Assembly: GCA_946807835.1 (NCBI GenBank)
Contig: OX327690.1
Span: 17,704,501-17,768,500 of the forward strand
Direction: 5' to 3'
DNA: 64,000 nt
Source of the DNA: Ailanthus altissimus
Taxonomy: Eukaryota > Streptophyta > Magnoliopsida > Sapindales > Simaroubaceae
The notes under the pieces are model-generated. The model had not been told where the DNA came from. It saw only the letters and a program-made list of their open reading frames with translations, and searched no databases. Within the stretch, counting starts at the first letter, position 1. The number at the start of each line of letters is the position of its first letter. The position numbers and the translations under genes were made by a program. This document shows positions 20,987 through 33,511 of the stretch, piece by piece.

Positions 20987-22664
20987 TGTTAGGGATAATG
21001 CCCTAAAAGCATGTACTTGTACTGTTTTTATGAAATTAATAAAGTTACAATTTTATACTTAATGAATGTTCATAATTTTATGACATAAATATTATAAAAT
21101 CCCTTGTTTATTTATGTAATCATAACTTTAGTATAAAATTGTTATATATAAGAGGATTAAAGTTATGGATAATAAACAAAAAAAGTTCATAATAAATTAA
21201 TTAAAGTTTAGGATCTTTAATTAATATTACTAGTGCGGTCGACAAATATTTAGAATGTAGTGATCTTATCTGGATCACTAATATAGTGACATTATGGTGG
21301 AGGCACTATATATAATATGATTATATAGGAATGGAGCAGACGTAGTTTGAATTCTTATGTAAAATACCATTGTTAATTAAGAATTCAGAGAACATTAACC
21401 GATGATTATATACTGATTAACCTTAATCCTGAGTAATCATAAACTTCTGTTTGTGTCATTATGTCATTTGAAATACTCGTTACGGTTTGTTTAAAGAACA
21501 GACTAAAACTTGTATTTTGGTGGCATTGTGAGATAAACGGTTGGGAATATGATTTACCGTTCTCTTAAGGGTTAATTCTAGAACTAAATGATTAGAGCGC
21601 TCAATTTATAATAATGTTACAAATTAACTGTTCACTGGTGAATTAATGGTACTTAAGGATAAAGAAATAATTAGATGAGTAAAACGGTAATTAGTCTAGC
21701 TCTAATTATGAACCATCTATGGAGAGTTAAACTGCATATAGTGATTAAATTATTGGACTGCTCTAAGTTTTCTGAGTAAATTATATCTACAATTTCAAGA
21801 GTGCAATTTCAGGTTTTTAGTGGAATAACACTGAAATTAATAAATTGAATTAATTAATTAAAGAGTTTAATTAATTATTCAAAATTTATTAGAGCTTGAA
21901 ATTGTAGGTCCATAGGTCTCAATACCACCTTTTTCGTTATTACAGTGAACAAATAAAAGGATTGTGTTATTACACAAATTGTTTGTGTCCAAAAAATAGT
22001 TTTTAAATACGTATATTTTATAGTTTTGGATAAAATTAATTAATTAAGAATTAATTAAAATAGATGAGATCTTATCCAAATATAATTAAATATTTAATTT
22101 AAGAAATTAAATAAAATAAAATCTTAAGGATAATTTTTTTTGAAATTATCAAAAAGATTTTAATTTTAATTTTTGTGTTTTTTTATTAAAAGATTAATAA
22201 TGCTCAAATATTGAGTATTATACGTTTAACCACAAAGAATAGGACTCTATGTGATTTACATGAATTAGGTCTCCTTTTATGGGATAATAATTTAATTACT
22301 AAATGTTATTAATTAAATTATTATTTTAAAAGAAGAAGACTATTCTAAATAAAACACAACACATATATGTGAAAAAACGCAGGATACGTATTTGTTTTTC
22401 TTAAAGAAGAAAAAAAAATAAAAGGAAGCCTACTCTTCACCTCATTGAAAAACAAGAGGTTTGGTTTGGAATCCTTTGATGGAAGAAAACTCTACGTGGA
22501 TTCAAAATAGGTTCTTGTTAAATTTTATTTACTTTAACATCAAATTTATATATTCATAAGATTCTTAGATAAAACTGTTTTTATCTAATGAAAACAAAGA
22601 TTAAAAAAATTTTATTTTCTATTCCGCTGCGTTATAAAAGTCATAGCAATAAAGTCATCCAACA
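20987..22664 (+). mobile_element. Putative copia-type solo LTR
   Basis: It starts TGTTAGGGATAATGCCCT, a start I associate with plant copia LTRs, and ends CCGCTGCG...CATCCAACA, giving TGTT...AACA termini over about 1.68 kb. It is non-coding and AT-rich with no gag-pol. Flanks (CTAAT and GTCTT) do not form a target duplication, so the boundaries or the solo status are uncertain. Sequence just outside it on both sides may be two parts of one older LTR that it interrupted. Confidence 0.4.
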
Positions 22665-24072
22665 GTCTTAGTGATTACAATAAGTCTTAGTGATCTCTTT
22701 ATGATCTTAGCAATTTTTTGTGATTTTTAGTAAAAGAAAATTTTTAAATTACAAATGAAAGCAATTTAAAGAGTTCTTTGTGAGTTCTTAAGTTTTTTCT
22801 TGTAAAATGCATACTTTGTAGATGTATTTTGATTCAATAATAAAAAAGTGAAATCTTAATCCGTCATAAACGTAGTTAAATTATCGAACCACATAATTTT
22901 TTGTATACTTTCTCATACTTTTATTTTATTTTATTTATTAATTACTTATTAATGCATTATATTATTTACGTTTGTTGCTTTTGCTTTAACAATATATTTA
23001 TGAACACTCGTGTCAATGCAAGGTAATAGTTATATCTTCCTATCTTTCATTATTTAATAATGAGAACATATAAAATAAAGAGAAACAACTCACAAATGAC
23101 AGTTAACATAATGAAAGACTAAAACACTATAAGCTCAATATTTTTGGAATAAAAGCATGTATACGTATGAATCCCCATGAGTTCTAATACTTTTCTTTCA
23201 AAGAGGTCGAAAATTATTGCAGTCCACTATATCGTGTTATTTTATTATTTTTATTTACTCCAAAAAAATGTAGCATGAAACTCAAATATAGCTTAATAAA
23301 TCATGCAATATAGAAATTAATAATGGCTGAGTAGTCAAAGCCATATATGCATATCAATTTTGGCCATCTACTTGTCCAATCCCTACATGTACCATCTGTT
23401 GGTTTGTTGATGTGTGCAACCAAGCAAAACATCTATGTTGATCTAACGTTTCCTAGTTAAATTTTGCCAGGCTATATGGTATGCACTTTTGCTTCAAATC
23501 AACAGAAATATTCTTTCACAGCATTGGTGCAATTTATGAATGCACTAAACAAAAATTTACCTTTTACTAAAGCAATCAGACTAAGTTGTTAACCATGATG
23601 GTGATAATGTGATGTAGGCCACAAAAATCATGATAAATGCTAATTTTCTTAAAGTCAAGATAAAACTAAAGGCAAAATCCAAATGCTATGCAAAAAAAAA
23701 ATATTCCTAGTATGTTAAAAAATTATCCAAAGGATAGCAAGTGATTGCCAGCAAATTGAGCCGGTCAAAAAAATAATATCATGTCTCTAATAATACAAAT
23801 TATAGATCTTATTAAAATATTGCAAAATTTGAAACTGGTGATTTGGGATTCATTTAAATGCATGATTTATGCATAAATTCAACGCCTTTATTTATCTATA
23901 CTTGCCTTTATTTACCTAACAAATTAACAAATCAACTAAGCAACTCAACATAGTACAAAGGTTAGTAACTATTAAAAAGAAATATACATATATTCATTAA
24001 ATGATATTCAAAAATAATTTCCAAATAAAATCTGTTGACCACTAACAAGTTAGCACAAATCAAAACAATATA
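22665..24072. other. AT-rich DNA with a copia-LTR-like piece
   Basis: No gene is supported. The stretch at about 22840-22910 (a CGTAGTTAAATTATCGAACCA-like segment) resembles the end region of copia LTRs with a CGTAGG...CCGAACCACG motif. It may be the continuation of the LTR piece at 20606-20667. The rest is featureless AT-rich sequence. Confidence 0.35.
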
Positions 24073-26238
24073 TGTTGAGGGAGGAAATGCTTTTCTCCCT
24101 TTTGAGATTAGGTTGAAGCGAATAACCTCAAATTTAACCTAGAACCCTAACCTCTTTGCGCGGTGGAATAACTTATTTATCAAACAAAATAACAAGAATC
24201 TAAAATAAAATATAAAATAGCACAACACAATCTTACATGGTTCAGTCAACTGCTTACGTTCACAGTGGATCCAAGGATCTTAACCTTTCTTATTAACTCT
24301 TTAGAGATTTTCGAGAAAAACCCAATGAAAACCCCTTAAAAGGACCTAGTGTTTAGTGTACCCTTACTCTACCACGAACAATAAACACTCAAACAATGGT
24401 TCTACCCTAGTGCACACAAGTACTTAGTGTCTACCCAATTCTTCCTATCTCTTAGAGTCTCACTTAAAGCTTAATCTAAAATAAAGGGTTTACAAGTATT
24501 TATATATGGGTTATTTCATGCCTACTAATTGATAGGGGCATAAAAGTACTAGTAGGATTTGTACTTAACTTTCGTATTTTGCTCCAAATCATAAATATTT
24601 GACTATTTAATTGTGTTTTCTGATCATAAACAGATGCACGACAGAAAATGTGACGCATAAGAACAAATAGGAGGCAAATCGGACGTCAAACAAAGAAGTG
24701 AGGCTCAAAATACGAAAGTAGCGCAGCAGCAGGTGGCTGGGCGCCGCGGCACTCTGCACCCAGCGATACGGTGCTCGTCGATGTCTTGACAGACCTGTAC
24801 TCGTGCTCAGTGCCACGGCGCCCGTGCGGATGTTTAAATACCCTTATAAACTCGCCTATTGGAGGGGGATTGAAAACTCCTCGTGCCTAGGGTTTCGCAT
24901 AGCAACAAAAACACTCTTTTAAGGCAAAAATAAAGGGACTTAGCAAGGAGAATAACACAAACAATAAACACACATTCAAGCCAAGAGATCAAGGTGAAGT
25001 TATTGAAGATTGAAGATTGAGGAATCAACTCTTGAGCAATCAAGACAAGAGGAAGAAGAACAACTCAGGGCATCACTTGTTTTGTTTTATTCCTTACTTT
25101 TAAGAGATGATTTCGTTCATTATATTTTCATACTTTTGCTTTGATATTCTTGTTTTGAACCTGAGCTAATTTCTTTTGATCTAGGGTTAGACGTTGTTGA
25201 ACCTAGTATGTAATTGATTCTTTTAATCTTTTAGTTATGAACTTTTATTCCTTAATTGATTCAATCTATCTATACTTAATGCTTTCATTATACTTGATCA
25301 CTATTTTGATTGTTTAGGAACCATGATAACTTTGACAAAAGGAATCATGTGTTTAGCCTATGGTAGATTGATACATGATCATAGGGTAACATCTATGAGT
25401 TCCATCTAGGATAGACATATACCTAGGTGGCATGTATGATTTGATTAGACTTAATCTTAATGAGTTGCATCTTATTCGGATTACCATAAACATATAGGTA
25501 ATTATTAGGGTGTGATATTATCATTCAACTGTCGACAGAAGCTTATGATGAAATTAGTGTCTAGCCAATCAATTGATAAAAAGGGAAATAACTAAGGGGT
25601 TAAAGGGTTTAGTGAACTACTAGGGGATGTGTCGATACCCTAGATTACTTATCAATTTAGTGAATTCTATCTCTAAGTATTTGTAATATTTTAATTATGT
25701 TCAGTTCAATAGCAATAATTTAGTTAGTTAAACTCTATCCTTGAAGTTAGTCTGGATAAAGGTAAAGTAGAGTAATTTTAGTATTCGATTGAAGAAAATA
25801 TAAACAATAGTCTCTGTGGGATCGATAATCTGGACTTAGTCCTATATTACTTGATATAAAAAGCGTGCACTTGCGCTAGGTCATTAAATTAGACATCACT
25901 AACCTTATTCTTTGTTAGAGTAAGAATCCTTTTATTTTGAAAATCTAAAACTTCTTAAAACTTGAAATCTAAATCAAAAATAGAAATTTCTCGGCTCTAG
26001 CGCCGCGACGTTGAGCTTCTGGTCTGGGCGCCGCGATGCTCAGCCTTGGTAGGTCCTATCGCGTTTTTTTTGCTTCCTTCGCGTCTTTGAGTCCCGTTTC
26101 GCTTCCCTCCTTTGTGTCCCACACGTCCTAAACTTCTCTATACTTACCCCACACGTTTTAGACTTCTTGTGACTCTCCTCTTTGGTATTCATCTCAATTC
26201 TTGTTCATATAAGATTATTGAATCACCAATTTCTAACA
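24073..26238. mobile_element. LTR-like host element split by a solo LTR
   Basis: Terminal words TGTTGAGGG and TTTCTAACA form short TG...CA inverted ends. Removing the nested 24530-25898 block and one target-site copy leaves about 790 bp. It contains an ACATGGTTCAGTCAACTGC segment, a decayed form of the ACGTGGTTCGG...CTACGTCCAC motif common in plant copia LTRs, seen here in reverse sense. Flanks ATATA and ATAGT match only in part. No coding sequence. Confidence 0.4.
24530..25898 (+). mobile_element. Athila/Tat-like solo LTR with target duplication
   Basis: It starts TGATAGGGGC and ends AGACATCA, 1369 bp. Flanking 5-mers CTAAT (24525-24529) and CTAAC (25899-25903) differ at one position. The tail contains CTCTGTGGGATCGATAATC followed by TGCACTTGCGC, the TGTGGGATCGA...GCACTTGC layout of plant Ty3/gypsy Athila/Tat LTRs. 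It shares layout and many words with 50254-51703 (AATAGACTTAATCTTAATGA-type segments, CATGTATGAT). A GC-rich CGCCGCGG segment sits at 24740-24830. No internal domain, hence a solo LTR. Confidence 0.65.
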
Positions 26239-26499
26239 ATAGTAAAATAGTAAAAACTCTGACTTTTTAGAACACTAACACGCAAAATATTTATGAACAC
26301 ATTTTTGAGAAAGAGATAAAAGAAAGAGATCGATAATTTCATTTTGTGCAGAAAAGATCTTGTGCATATTTCTACTCTCATTTCTCCTCATTCACTTAAC
26401 AGTCATCAGTAATTGGTCTTTTCTCTTTTTTTTTTCTTTAACAAAAGAAGAAATAGTAATGAATTGATTTTGAAACCATGAACATCCTTGATAAAAAAA

Positions 26500-26980
26500 A
26501 GCTTATGGTGGTAATGTGGCAATCGAGCTGGATATTGTGAAAGCCTTTGAGACTTTGGTTTGAAATAGAGCTTCCTTCTTTATGCTCTTCAATCTTTTGG
26601 TTTCCATTCTCAGTTTGTCAAATGGATCTAGGCTATCCTTGGATCGACTAGACTCTCTGTTCTTATCTTATTAATGGAACCCCTCAAGGTTTCTTTTTTT
26701 GTAGCCGTAGAGTGAGGCAAAGCAAAGGAATCATTTTTCCTCTTTGCAATTTCCAAATTTTGATTTTCAATATCAAAATATATGGAATAGATGTCCTTAT
26801 TATTATCCTTAACAAAAAAAGTGTCATCTGATATGAAATTACCAATGTTTAGATTACTTAATTTTAAATACTTACCTAATTTAGCTTGATGGGGGTGGGG
26901 GATTAGGCTGTTAATCTTTATAGCTTTTTGTACCGTTTTTCATAATGCTTAATTGTTTACTAGAAACTTTATGTAAGTTT
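26500..26980 (+). pseudogene. LINE reverse transcriptase fragment
   Basis: The plus strand reads GGNVAIELDIVKAFETL and then, after frameshifts, a NGSRLSL/TRLSVLI-type segment, a MEPLKVSFF (NGTPQGFF) segment and a decayed RQGDPLSPLLF block near 26720. These are the consecutive RT motifs of plant L1-type LINEs (KLD..KAFD.L, then SVLINGTP.G.F..SRGVRQGDPLSP). The FADD box is not visible. GGGGGTGGGGGATTAGGC and the text after it (26889-26980) look like the LINE C-terminal and 3' region, so a large deletion probably lies between. Confidence 0.6.
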
Positions 26981-26989
26981 TTGCCATCG

Positions 26990-27450
26990 AGTTGAATTCG
27001 TATTCTTAAAAAGATGACACGTGGATAAAGCAATTATTCTTCACATAGATTTATAAAATTACGTGCTGTAAAATAAAATTTTGATTGTGATTTAAATGGT
27101 GACGATGTTGGTGAAAATCCTCCGACGTCGAAGTCAGCCCAATAATATAAAAATCTCAATAAAAAAAATATATGGGAGAGGAGAGATCTAGAATCTACCT
27201 CTTTTATTGTAAAGTCTATCTTTTTATAGGCTTTATAATAAAGTTTTTTTTAGAAGATATTCAATTCTTTAATTTAAGGGATGAATTTATAAGATATTAA
27301 TCTTATAATTTAAGGGACATGATTCTCTCAATAATTTTATATTTTTAGGAATTAGATTCTCTTTTAAATTTTTTGATTTAATTAGATTACTTTAAAGGAA
27401 TGAGAATCTGCTTTTTTAGAATTATTATTGATCCCAAATTTTAGAGAAAA
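26990..27450. mobile_element. LTR-like repeat, copy 2 (element A)
   Basis: Direct-orientation counterpart of 2578-3070. The GGTGAAAATCCTCCGACG and AAGTCAGCCCAATAATA segments, followed by a TTTTTATAGG core, are better preserved here. It could be the far LTR of element A, whose interior would then be 3071-26989 filled with later insertions, or an independent solo LTR of the same family. No PBS or PPT could be assigned. Confidence 0.5.
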
Positions 27451-28300
27451 ATACCAACACATTTTAAAGATACAATATGAAGATTATTCAATAAAATAAC
27501 TAAGAAAAACATCTTAATATTGTAAAATATAGTAATGCAATATATGATTTTGAATTGAAAAGCAATGAGCATTTTTATCTTATAAAAAAATGCCTTTAAT
27601 GTTAATTGTTCTTTAAGTTAATTAATAATTAAATTTTCTTATAAAAGAAACTTGATCAACTCTATAAAACCAATTCAATCAAACAATTTATGAAGAATAA
27701 TTCTGTAAAAGACCAATTAAGATTTATCTCATAGCTTCTCATCATTTCAATAGCAAGAAAGAACGGGATGGAAATGACCACACATAAATGCCTTTCCAAC
27801 TCACTACCTTATTTTTTGAATCACAAACATCAAAAACTAAGATATTACATGAACTGCTACTACAAAAATAAAAAATTATCAAGATAATAAAATTTATATT
27901 TATTGATAAAAGTTCAAACTTAAACCTCTTTTTAAAAAAATAAATAAATTAAACCTCAATGCAGAGCTAAGTTCTAAAAAGGGCTTACAACATTCCCAAC
28001 GAAGGATCTATAACCCTCCCGATGAGAGACACATAATCCTCCAAACGAAAGATAAAACTCCACGCAAAAAGAATTTAACTTCGCCAGAAGAAAATCTTTC
28101 AGAAATATTATTCCACAATACTACAATTACATAAAAACCCCATCTAAGAGAAAATATAAAAATATCCCTACACTATACCAACAAATTATACACTCTAAAA
28201 CTTACACTAAACCGACGCCACCCAAACAAAGCAAATGGTCACAAAAAGATGAGACCGAAAATAGAAATCGACGACGGAACTTACGGTGACCAGGAATAGT
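27451..28300. other. AT-rich DNA, nothing recognised
   Basis: No gene is supported. A weak repetition of CCTCCCGATGAGAGACAC-like words at 27990-28060 suggests an eroded short-period repeat. The right part becomes less AT-rich towards 28200. Confidence 0.4.
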
Positions 28301-28308
28301 AGATTGGT

Positions 28309-28764
28309 CTAGATCCCAAGGTGGTAGGGGCAAAGCAAGCACAATGGCGTGTTACCGAAAATCGATTGCAATCCACTCCGGAACAAACAAAGACAGGCCT
28401 CTATGGCATATACTACTGAACTGCATTGCCGCCGGAGGGAAGACGGCAGAGAAAGGACAACATTTTGGCTGTAGTCATGAAAGCGCCAGAGACAAAAAAA
28501 AAAAAAAAAAGATACGACCATTTGACATGAAGGAGAGCAGGCTTCACGCGGAGGTGGCAGGATTCGGCTTGTTGGTGAGGCAGTTGAAGGACTTGGCCGC
28601 CTAGAGTGATGACGATAATAAGATGCACAGTTAGACCAAAACCCCGCACCCGCTGGCAAAGGACGTCCTCGACCAGAGATGCAAGAGGTCGGTGACGCTG
28701 CTGAGAAAGAAAGAACGATCCGAAAAGAAAAGAAAAAAAAAACTAGAAAACAAAACACATGCAA
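28309..28764. other. GC-richer block, unrecognised
   Basis: The block has a 151-residue minus-strand frame and an 86-residue plus-strand frame. The minus frame begins MHVFCFLVFFFF, which is only the translation of A/T homopolymers (17 A at about 28494-28510 and another run near 28735). It has no recognisable domain or signal. The base composition differs clearly from the flanks. It could be the 5' part of a LINE or a degraded host exon. I do not call a gene here. Confidence 0.3.
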
Positions 28765-28782
28765 AAAGTAAAAATTGAAACT

Positions 28783-28853
28783 AAAAAAGGTTTAGATGGA
28801 CACCGGAGAAGAGGCACAACAAAAAAGGTTTAGATGGACACCGGAGAAGAGGC
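28783..28853. repeat. Two perfect 33 bp direct repeats
   Basis: The 33 bp segment beginning AAAAAAGGTTTAGATGG and ending GAGAAGAGGC occurs at 28783-28815 and again, identical, at 28821-28853, a period of 38 bp. The perfect identity points to a recent duplication in an otherwise old region. Confidence 0.95.
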
Positions 28854-28859
28854 CATGTT

Positions 28860-30980
28860 GTGTGATTTTGTAAAGAAAATTTGGTGCAAAGCCAATATTT
28901 TTTTTTTTCCATATCAATAAATCTATTATAAGTTATTGTGTATTTCGTGTTGTTGATTTTTCTTTTAAAGCAATCATTTTAGGTAGATACTTAGATTTGA
29001 AATCAAAAATTAATTTCTTAATTTTTGTTCCTCCAGGTATTGGTACACAAGACCCAAAGACTTCAACCTGTAGGGCTCAAAGACTTCGGCCTAGAAAGCT
29101 TATAAGATCTTAGTCCATGAGATCCGAAGATAATATTGGCTCAAAAAATGTCCTCAAATCATAGGATATTAGAGGTGGTCAAAATATTGGTAAAAAATTA
29201 ACTACTATGTTTGGTCAAAGTTTAAATAAAAAAATAATATATATTCTTATCGAGTTAATTAGAACATTAGTTGTAATATGATTACTCTATTCAATTAGAT
29301 TCAAAACTCACCAAACTAGTTAGAACATTAATCGTAAATCAATTATCTTATTTGATCAAACTCTAAAACAAAGGAATAGTTTTATTCTCATTGAGTATGA
29401 CACAGGTTGAACCCGATCACTCTAAAAATTAAAGATAGTTCATAAAAGAATTTAACTTATAAGAGTTATAAATAAGACTTACCTTATTAAAAGAAACAAA
29501 TTCTTAAAATCACAATATAAATCATACTAAAGTAAGATAGATTTAGTTCAATTTTAAAACAAATTTGATAGTACAATCTTAAAAGAGAAAGCTTACAAAA
29601 CTTCTAATTTTAAAAAGAATTCTAATGTTATGAGTTAAATTTACATCCCCACCTTATAAATGAGAAAGAAATTATATACTAAAGAGAGGATTACAATTAT
29701 CGTTCTTATTATTATCGCATACATAGGAATATACACAAACATACATATAATGAGTCACTTGTTACTTATTTTTTCTTTATATTTTCTTGTCCTACTTTTT
29801 TTTTTGAATCGTTGTTAACTTAAGTATTGATGTGCATACACCAGAAATATTTTTTAGCGTAGTCTCACTTTTTCTTTAATTGTAGAATTCTAATCAGATG
29901 TGATATTTGTAGAGGAGAGCGATTCAATTTAATTTAATTCTCGTCTTATCTTAGATGTCAAAACTAAGCTTCCGAGAAGAAATATATTAACTCGTTGATT
30001 TTCAAGTTACTAAATCTTGGTATCAATAATTTTATTAGTTCTATTAAATCAAAGGAGATTCATCTAATCACTTTTTTCACTTCCTATTTTATAATATTCA
30101 AGTCCATACTTTGTAATCTCTTTCCAAAACCTAAGAACCTACTATTGTTCTTTTTTATTCAATTAAATTGTTAAATTTTAATTTTTTTAATATGAAAATG
30201 ATATAATTTGCGATGATACATATATCGTATAATTCAAATGTTTTCTTCAATCATATGTCGAAAAATTCAATTTTTTTACAATATATGTTTTGTGATTTAC
30301 CTTCTCATACCTTATTCATAATTTGGTTAGTATTAAACTATGATGATATAAGTTTATAAGATGTTAATTGAACATTTTTCTTCTGTGAAATTAAGATTTC
30401 AATTTCTTAGCTGTGACATTTTTTTTCTTCTACATTTTAGATTTTTTAGAGAAAATATTAAGCTTTTAAGTATAAAGTTTGAATGCAAATCAATTGAAGA
30501 AAAAAAATTTACAATATAAGATAAAACTTGGTGTTAAACTTATTAAGTTGGATACACCTCAATTATGCATTGTTAATTAATAACTATGATGTTTGTTAAT
30601 ATTTTAATTATTATTAATATAATAATTATATAATATTAATTAATAATTGACACATTAAATATTGTATTAATTATAATATATCAACTAATATATAAATATA
30701 TAACAATTTTTTAAGTATAATATTATTAATAAAATAAATTTTAATAAGCAAAAACTATCAATCTTTATATATACTGAAGTTACCAGATGAACCTCTAGAA
30801 CAAATTTACCGTTGTATACTTAAAGCTTTTACTCTAAAAATTTACAAATAATTTCGATGATTGAGTTAGTGTTTTTAGTGCTTTGGGAAGGTTAAATATA
30901 ATGAAAAAGATTAAAAATCTGCAAATTTTAATGTGGGTGTCTTCTTTTAGGAAGAAAAAAAAAAACTAGCAAATCCATCA
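28860..30980. other. AT-rich intergenic DNA, nothing recognised
   Basis: No gene supported. A short segment at 29050-29150 repeats GACTTCGGCCT / GACTTCAACCT words. The remainder is AT-rich with long T runs. Confidence 0.45.
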
Positions 30981-30986
30981 GATGAA

Positions 30987-31470
30987 TTGAAGATAGCTAT
31001 CTTTTATCTTATATATATATATTTTTTTCTTTCACTTCACTTCTCTCTGCCACCCCCAACACTGACTACTGTCTACTGTTACTTCCAAATAGCTGTATAT
31101 TTAAGTGATGTGGCGTGGGGTATATTTTTAATTGCGTGTACCGTCACCCCACCGTACCTTCATGACAGCGACCAATCCAAAAGCTGTACAGTGGTTTGCG
31201 TCATGTCTCGTCGTGACTCTTCTGTGTGGACCCCATCCACTTTTCTCTCAATTAACCAATGGCCAGGATTTCCGACTTTTCTTATGTGTCTGTGTTTTAT
31301 TTTTTAATTAAATTATCATCGTACGTTTGCGTTGATCCGTCCGTAGGATCACAGCGTTCGATGGTCACGTATTGTTTTACGTAAATGCCCCTGGAACGAG
31401 TTAAATTATGACCGAGTTGGGACCCTACAATTCATTATTCGCTCTTGTGGGACACGCTCAAATCATTTAT
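30987..31470. other. Balanced-composition, non-repetitive block
   Basis: The block stands out by near-balanced composition and absence of repeat landmarks. It includes ACCAATCCAAAAGC, TTAACCAATGGCC (CCAAT-type), GGTCACGTATT (ACGT core) and GGGACCCTACAATTC. It reads like a plant promoter or leader, but no downstream gene is present within 2 kb. A 106-residue plus-strand frame (30987-31307) has no domain and strongly biased composition, so it is not called as a gene. Confidence 0.35.
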
Positions 31471-32390
31471 AATTTATGCAATTTCTAGCTCCCATTTAAA
31501 TGCTTAATGATTATAAAACAAGTTTAGTTGTAAGAAAAAAAATTATAAAACAAGTTTCTTAGATCATAATTTGGGTAGAATTCAAATTTAAACCTCTATA
31601 TTATCTTAGATCTTATCAATTCGTTGATATATTTAAATTTGTTTTCCATAATTAAATAATTATTAAAAAATTTACAGTTCAACCAAATACTTAAATAATA
31701 AAAAATTTAAAATTAACAAAAAAAAATTTATAATAATTTAATTTTCATGAACTTACATCCACTTTCTTAAATTAAAAAAATAATTAAGTCTGAAACTCTT
31801 CTATATTTTAAAATATTACATGAATTAATTTTATAAAATTTTTAACTCATTCACTCACTTTTTCTTTCTGAACAGTTACTCTCTCTAAAACTTTAATTTT
31901 TTTCTCTTCATATGTCTCTCTTATTTCACTCTCTGATAATATTTAAAGAAGATGAGAGAATTGATAATTGAAAGACCCTAGACTGAGGTCTTTATATAAA
32001 ATAAGTTTCAAGTTTTGTTTTGGATGTGGCTTATAAAAGAGATTTTTCAATTGTTTCTTTCATGGAATAAGAGAGCTTTATGGTTCTTATTTGGGAAAGC
32101 TCAAACCTTGAAGTAATCTGAATCAAATTTAGAGTAAGAGAGTTTTGGAAATAAAATTCAAACTAATTTAAGTAGGAAGAAGGAGGACATGGATATTATT
32201 TTTATTTTTTTTTAAATTTGCTCCAAAATTACCAATTGTGCCATTGGTGGTGTTGTGTGTTTCGGGCATTTCTTCTACAAATTTTGATTTGTTCCCTTCG
32301 GGTTCTTTCCTAATTGCTTTAATGGCCAAACTTTACAATAATATTAGAAAATCATAAAATTTTGTAATGGTCTTGACTTTAGAGATGGAG
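31471..32390. other. AT-rich DNA, nothing recognised
   Basis: No coding or repeat structure supported on either strand. Confidence 0.45.
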
Positions 32391-33029
32391 AAAAGAATAT
32401 CTACACCTCTAAGATTTTAAGAAAATGATCTGTAAATCCTTAAAGTTTTAAAAATCTCATCTACACATTTGTTAAATAACAAAATCTGTTAAATTCAGTG
32501 GAAAAATGGATAAAAATAGAAATTTACCCATTTTGACCCAAAAAAAAGTTTTAAAAAAAGTTAATAGCTAGTCAATGTTAGTCAATGGCCAACCACGGTG
32601 GGTCAATGATCAGTCAACGACAATCAACATTAGTCAACGATTATCAATACTGGTCAACAATCAGTCAATGCTAATTAATGGCTGGTCACTGCCAGCATAC
32701 ATTCTATCTTGAATAGTTTAATTGATGATAATATATTAATACATTTACAAACTTATATATAATAAAAAAAAGTTGAAATATTTTAGTTGATTAAAGTATT
32801 GATTTTTAACCGTTAGGTCCAAGGTTTAAGCTTTCTTATTAACATTTAATTGAATTTAGATTTTTTTATTCATAATAAGGGTATAATTGTACTTTAAAAA
32901 AATTTAACAGATTTTTTATTAATTTTAATAGATTTCATTTTTTGAGAGAGGTATAAATAAAATTTTATAATTTTAGAGATTTACATGTCTATTTTCTAAA
33001 ATTTTAGGGGTTCAAATGTTCTTTTTTTA
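32391..33029. mobile_element. Long-TIR non-autonomous element (MULE-like)
   Basis: Ends AAAAGAATATCTACACCTC (left) and, complement of the right end, AAAAAGAACATTTGAACCCC start imperfect inverted repeats of about 130 bp. These share TCTAAGATTTTAAGAAAAT / CTAAAATTTTAGAAAATAG and AAAATCTGTTAAAT. The interior has no transposase. TIR length and absence of coding fit a non-autonomous Mutator-like element, but no 9 bp target duplication is visible. Confidence 0.5.
32571..32669 (-). promoter_or_regulatory. Cluster of seven W-box cores
   Basis: The plus strand has seven RGTCAA words (AGTCAATG, GGTCAATG, AGTCAACG, GGTCAACA and variants) in about 100 bp. On the minus strand these are TTGAC[C/T], the W-box core bound by WRKY factors. 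One more TTGACC lies in plus orientation at 32534. The repeats look like an eroded short minisatellite in the long-TIR element. Whether they bind WRKY factors in vivo is unknown, and no gene is adjacent. Confidence 0.5.
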
Positions 33030-33511
33030 TTTATTTATAATTACTTTATTTATTTTTATATAATTAACAAGAGTGTCAATTAATTAGGAAGGATTGAAAA
33101 CAAAATCTTACTAAAACTCGATTTATTTACATTTTTTTATAGCTTGATTGTCATTCATTTTAAGTTTTAATAATAGTTTCATAAGTATTCTAACTTTGAT
33201 TCATAATTGAGTTAAGTAGGATGAGTTTTGAAGTATTAAGAATTTATTTTGTATAGTAATGCTTATACTTACTTTTGAAAGTACAATACTTTAAATCTTA
33301 GGTAAATATTATTTCTACTACTCTGTTGTTGAAATGTTATAAAATACTTCTATTATTCTACTTTATAGTAATTGTGATTTTAAAAATGGCAATATTTATA
33401 TCAAACAAGCCTCAAATAAATATTTGAAAATTTTAATTTTAGTTGTTGTAACCAATTTTTATAAATTTTTTTAGCATAAGAAGAGTTATTAATTTTAAAA
33501 TTATTATCATT

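Noticed and set aside
28309..28764. 151-residue minus-strand ORF as a secreted or membrane protein
   Set aside because: The hydrophobic start is only the translation of A/T runs. No real domain, and no conserved structure visible.
30987..31307. 106-residue plus-strand ORF with a hydrophobic start
   Set aside because: The leader is a TATATA/T-run translation. No homology recognised and no exon-like neighbours.
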